A stretch of 12,891 nucleotides of DNA from DATBMA01 sp036555105 (GTDB taxonomy: Bacteria > Actinomycetota > Acidimicrobiia > Spongiisociales > ZC4RG35), in contig DATBMA010000078.1 in NCBI GenBank assembly GCA_036555105.1, forward strand, positions 1-12,891, written 5' to 3'. A model generated the notes under the pieces. The model saw nothing but the letters and a program-made list of their open reading frames with translations, searched no databases and had not been told where the DNA came from. A program made the translations under genes and the position numbers. Positions within the stretch are counted from its first letter, which is position 1. Each line of letters opens with the position of its first letter. Shown piece after piece: positions 12,687 through 12,891 of this stretch.

Positions 12687-12889
12687 TTGCCTGTGATGGC
12701 GAGCCTGGCCAAGTGGAGGGCTCCCGTGGTTGCGTACACCCGCACCCGTTCCCGATCGCCCGGCAGCCGCAGGGTCCTCGCCTTGCTCCCCTCCGGAGTG
12801 GCGACACCGATCACCATGGTCCCGGGCGGGGCCTCCAGCGGATCCGGGCCGGCGGACCCGGTGACCCCGATGCCTACCTCGGTCCCAAG
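12671..12889 (-). CDS. cinA: CinA C-terminal domain protein (nicotinamide-nucleotide amidase-like), 3' end only
   Basis: Only the last 72 residues are in the window; the gene runs off the right edge on the minus strand. The visible segment reads LGTEVGIGVTGSAGPDP, then PPGTMVIGVATP, and ends LAITGKWWSE with a TAG at 12673-12671. The GVTGxAGP and GTVxIGVA-type blocks mark the CinA C-terminal/PncC family, which deamidates nicotinamide mononucleotide in pyridine-nucleotide salvage. Whether the N-terminal CinA (MoCF-like) domain is present cannot be seen, so it could be a stand-alone PncC. A cinA-type gene just upstream of recA is a common bacterial arrangement. The last 16 bases overlap thpR. 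Confidence 0.88.
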   Translation of the reverse strand, partial: LGTEVGIGVTGSAGPDPLEAPPGTMVIGVATPEGSKARTLRLPGDRERVRVYATTGALHLARLAITGKWWSE

Positions 12890-12891
12890 CG

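Noticed and set aside
1..12891. CRISPR array, insertion sequence or toxin-antitoxin/defence module
   Set aside because: No regularly spaced repeats, transposase motifs, terminal repeats or defence-type domains were seen. The only mobile element supported is the RecA intein.

Overview
The window is a GC-rich, densely packed bacterial chromosome segment. It carries the DNA-damage and RNA-modification neighbourhood typical of Actinomycetota. The order cinA–thpR–recA … miaB–miaA–dapF / lexA–(LysM protein)–nrdR parallels the mycobacterial recA–lexA region. SOS operators of the GAAC-N4-GTTC type and a serine at the RecA intein +1 position fit the same phylum. A deep-branching lineage such as Acidimicrobiia is my best guess, but this is inference, not proof.

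Positions 1-2130 hold four minus-strand tRNA genes: Val-CAC, Val-GAC, Cys-GCA and Gly-GCC. Three protein genes lie between them: a small HExxH metallopeptidase (+), a conserved actinobacterial protein of unknown function (-), and a ZIP-family metal transporter (+). The ZIP gene sits on the opposite strand between tRNA-Cys and tRNA-Val(GAC). Positions 2131-4086 hold dut (-), an orphan single-pass membrane protein with a Cys/His cluster (+), and nrdR (-). The last two overlap tail to tail by 11 bases.

Positions 4087-5174 form the SOS control locus. A short LysM membrane protein (YneA/ChiZ/DivS-like position) and lexA are transcribed divergently. The gap between them carries three perfect SOS boxes and one imperfect one, arranged on two recognisable promoters. 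nrdR lies 22 bases downstream of the LysM gene and is probably cotranscribed with it. This would link SOS induction to division arrest and to control of ribonucleotide reductase.

Positions 5179-9699 form a tight minus-strand operon, rny–miaB–miaA–dapF, in which every junction is a 4-base NTGA stop/start overlap (ATGA, CTGA, GTGA). The CTGA junction implies a rare CTG start for miaA. A 224-base gap between rny and recA holds a perfect 12-bp hairpin with a UUCG loop (minus-strand RNA). It overlaps one arm of a second 12-bp inverted repeat, so the two pairings exclude each other. This may be a structured rny leader.

Positions 9924-12889 hold recA, interrupted by a full-length 361-residue intein with an intact LAGLIDADG endonuclease. 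The insertion is in DNA-binding loop L2, at the Mycobacterium leprae-type site and not the M. tuberculosis-type site. RecA also has an unusual Walker A sequence. Upstream are an SOS box, thpR, and the 3' end of cinA, which runs off the window. recX and hflX, often found here in relatives, are absent. No CRISPR array, transposon or rRNA gene was seen. The longest stretch without a protein or tRNA gene is the 224-base recA–rny gap; the 61 bases at the left edge hold nothing I can name with confidence.
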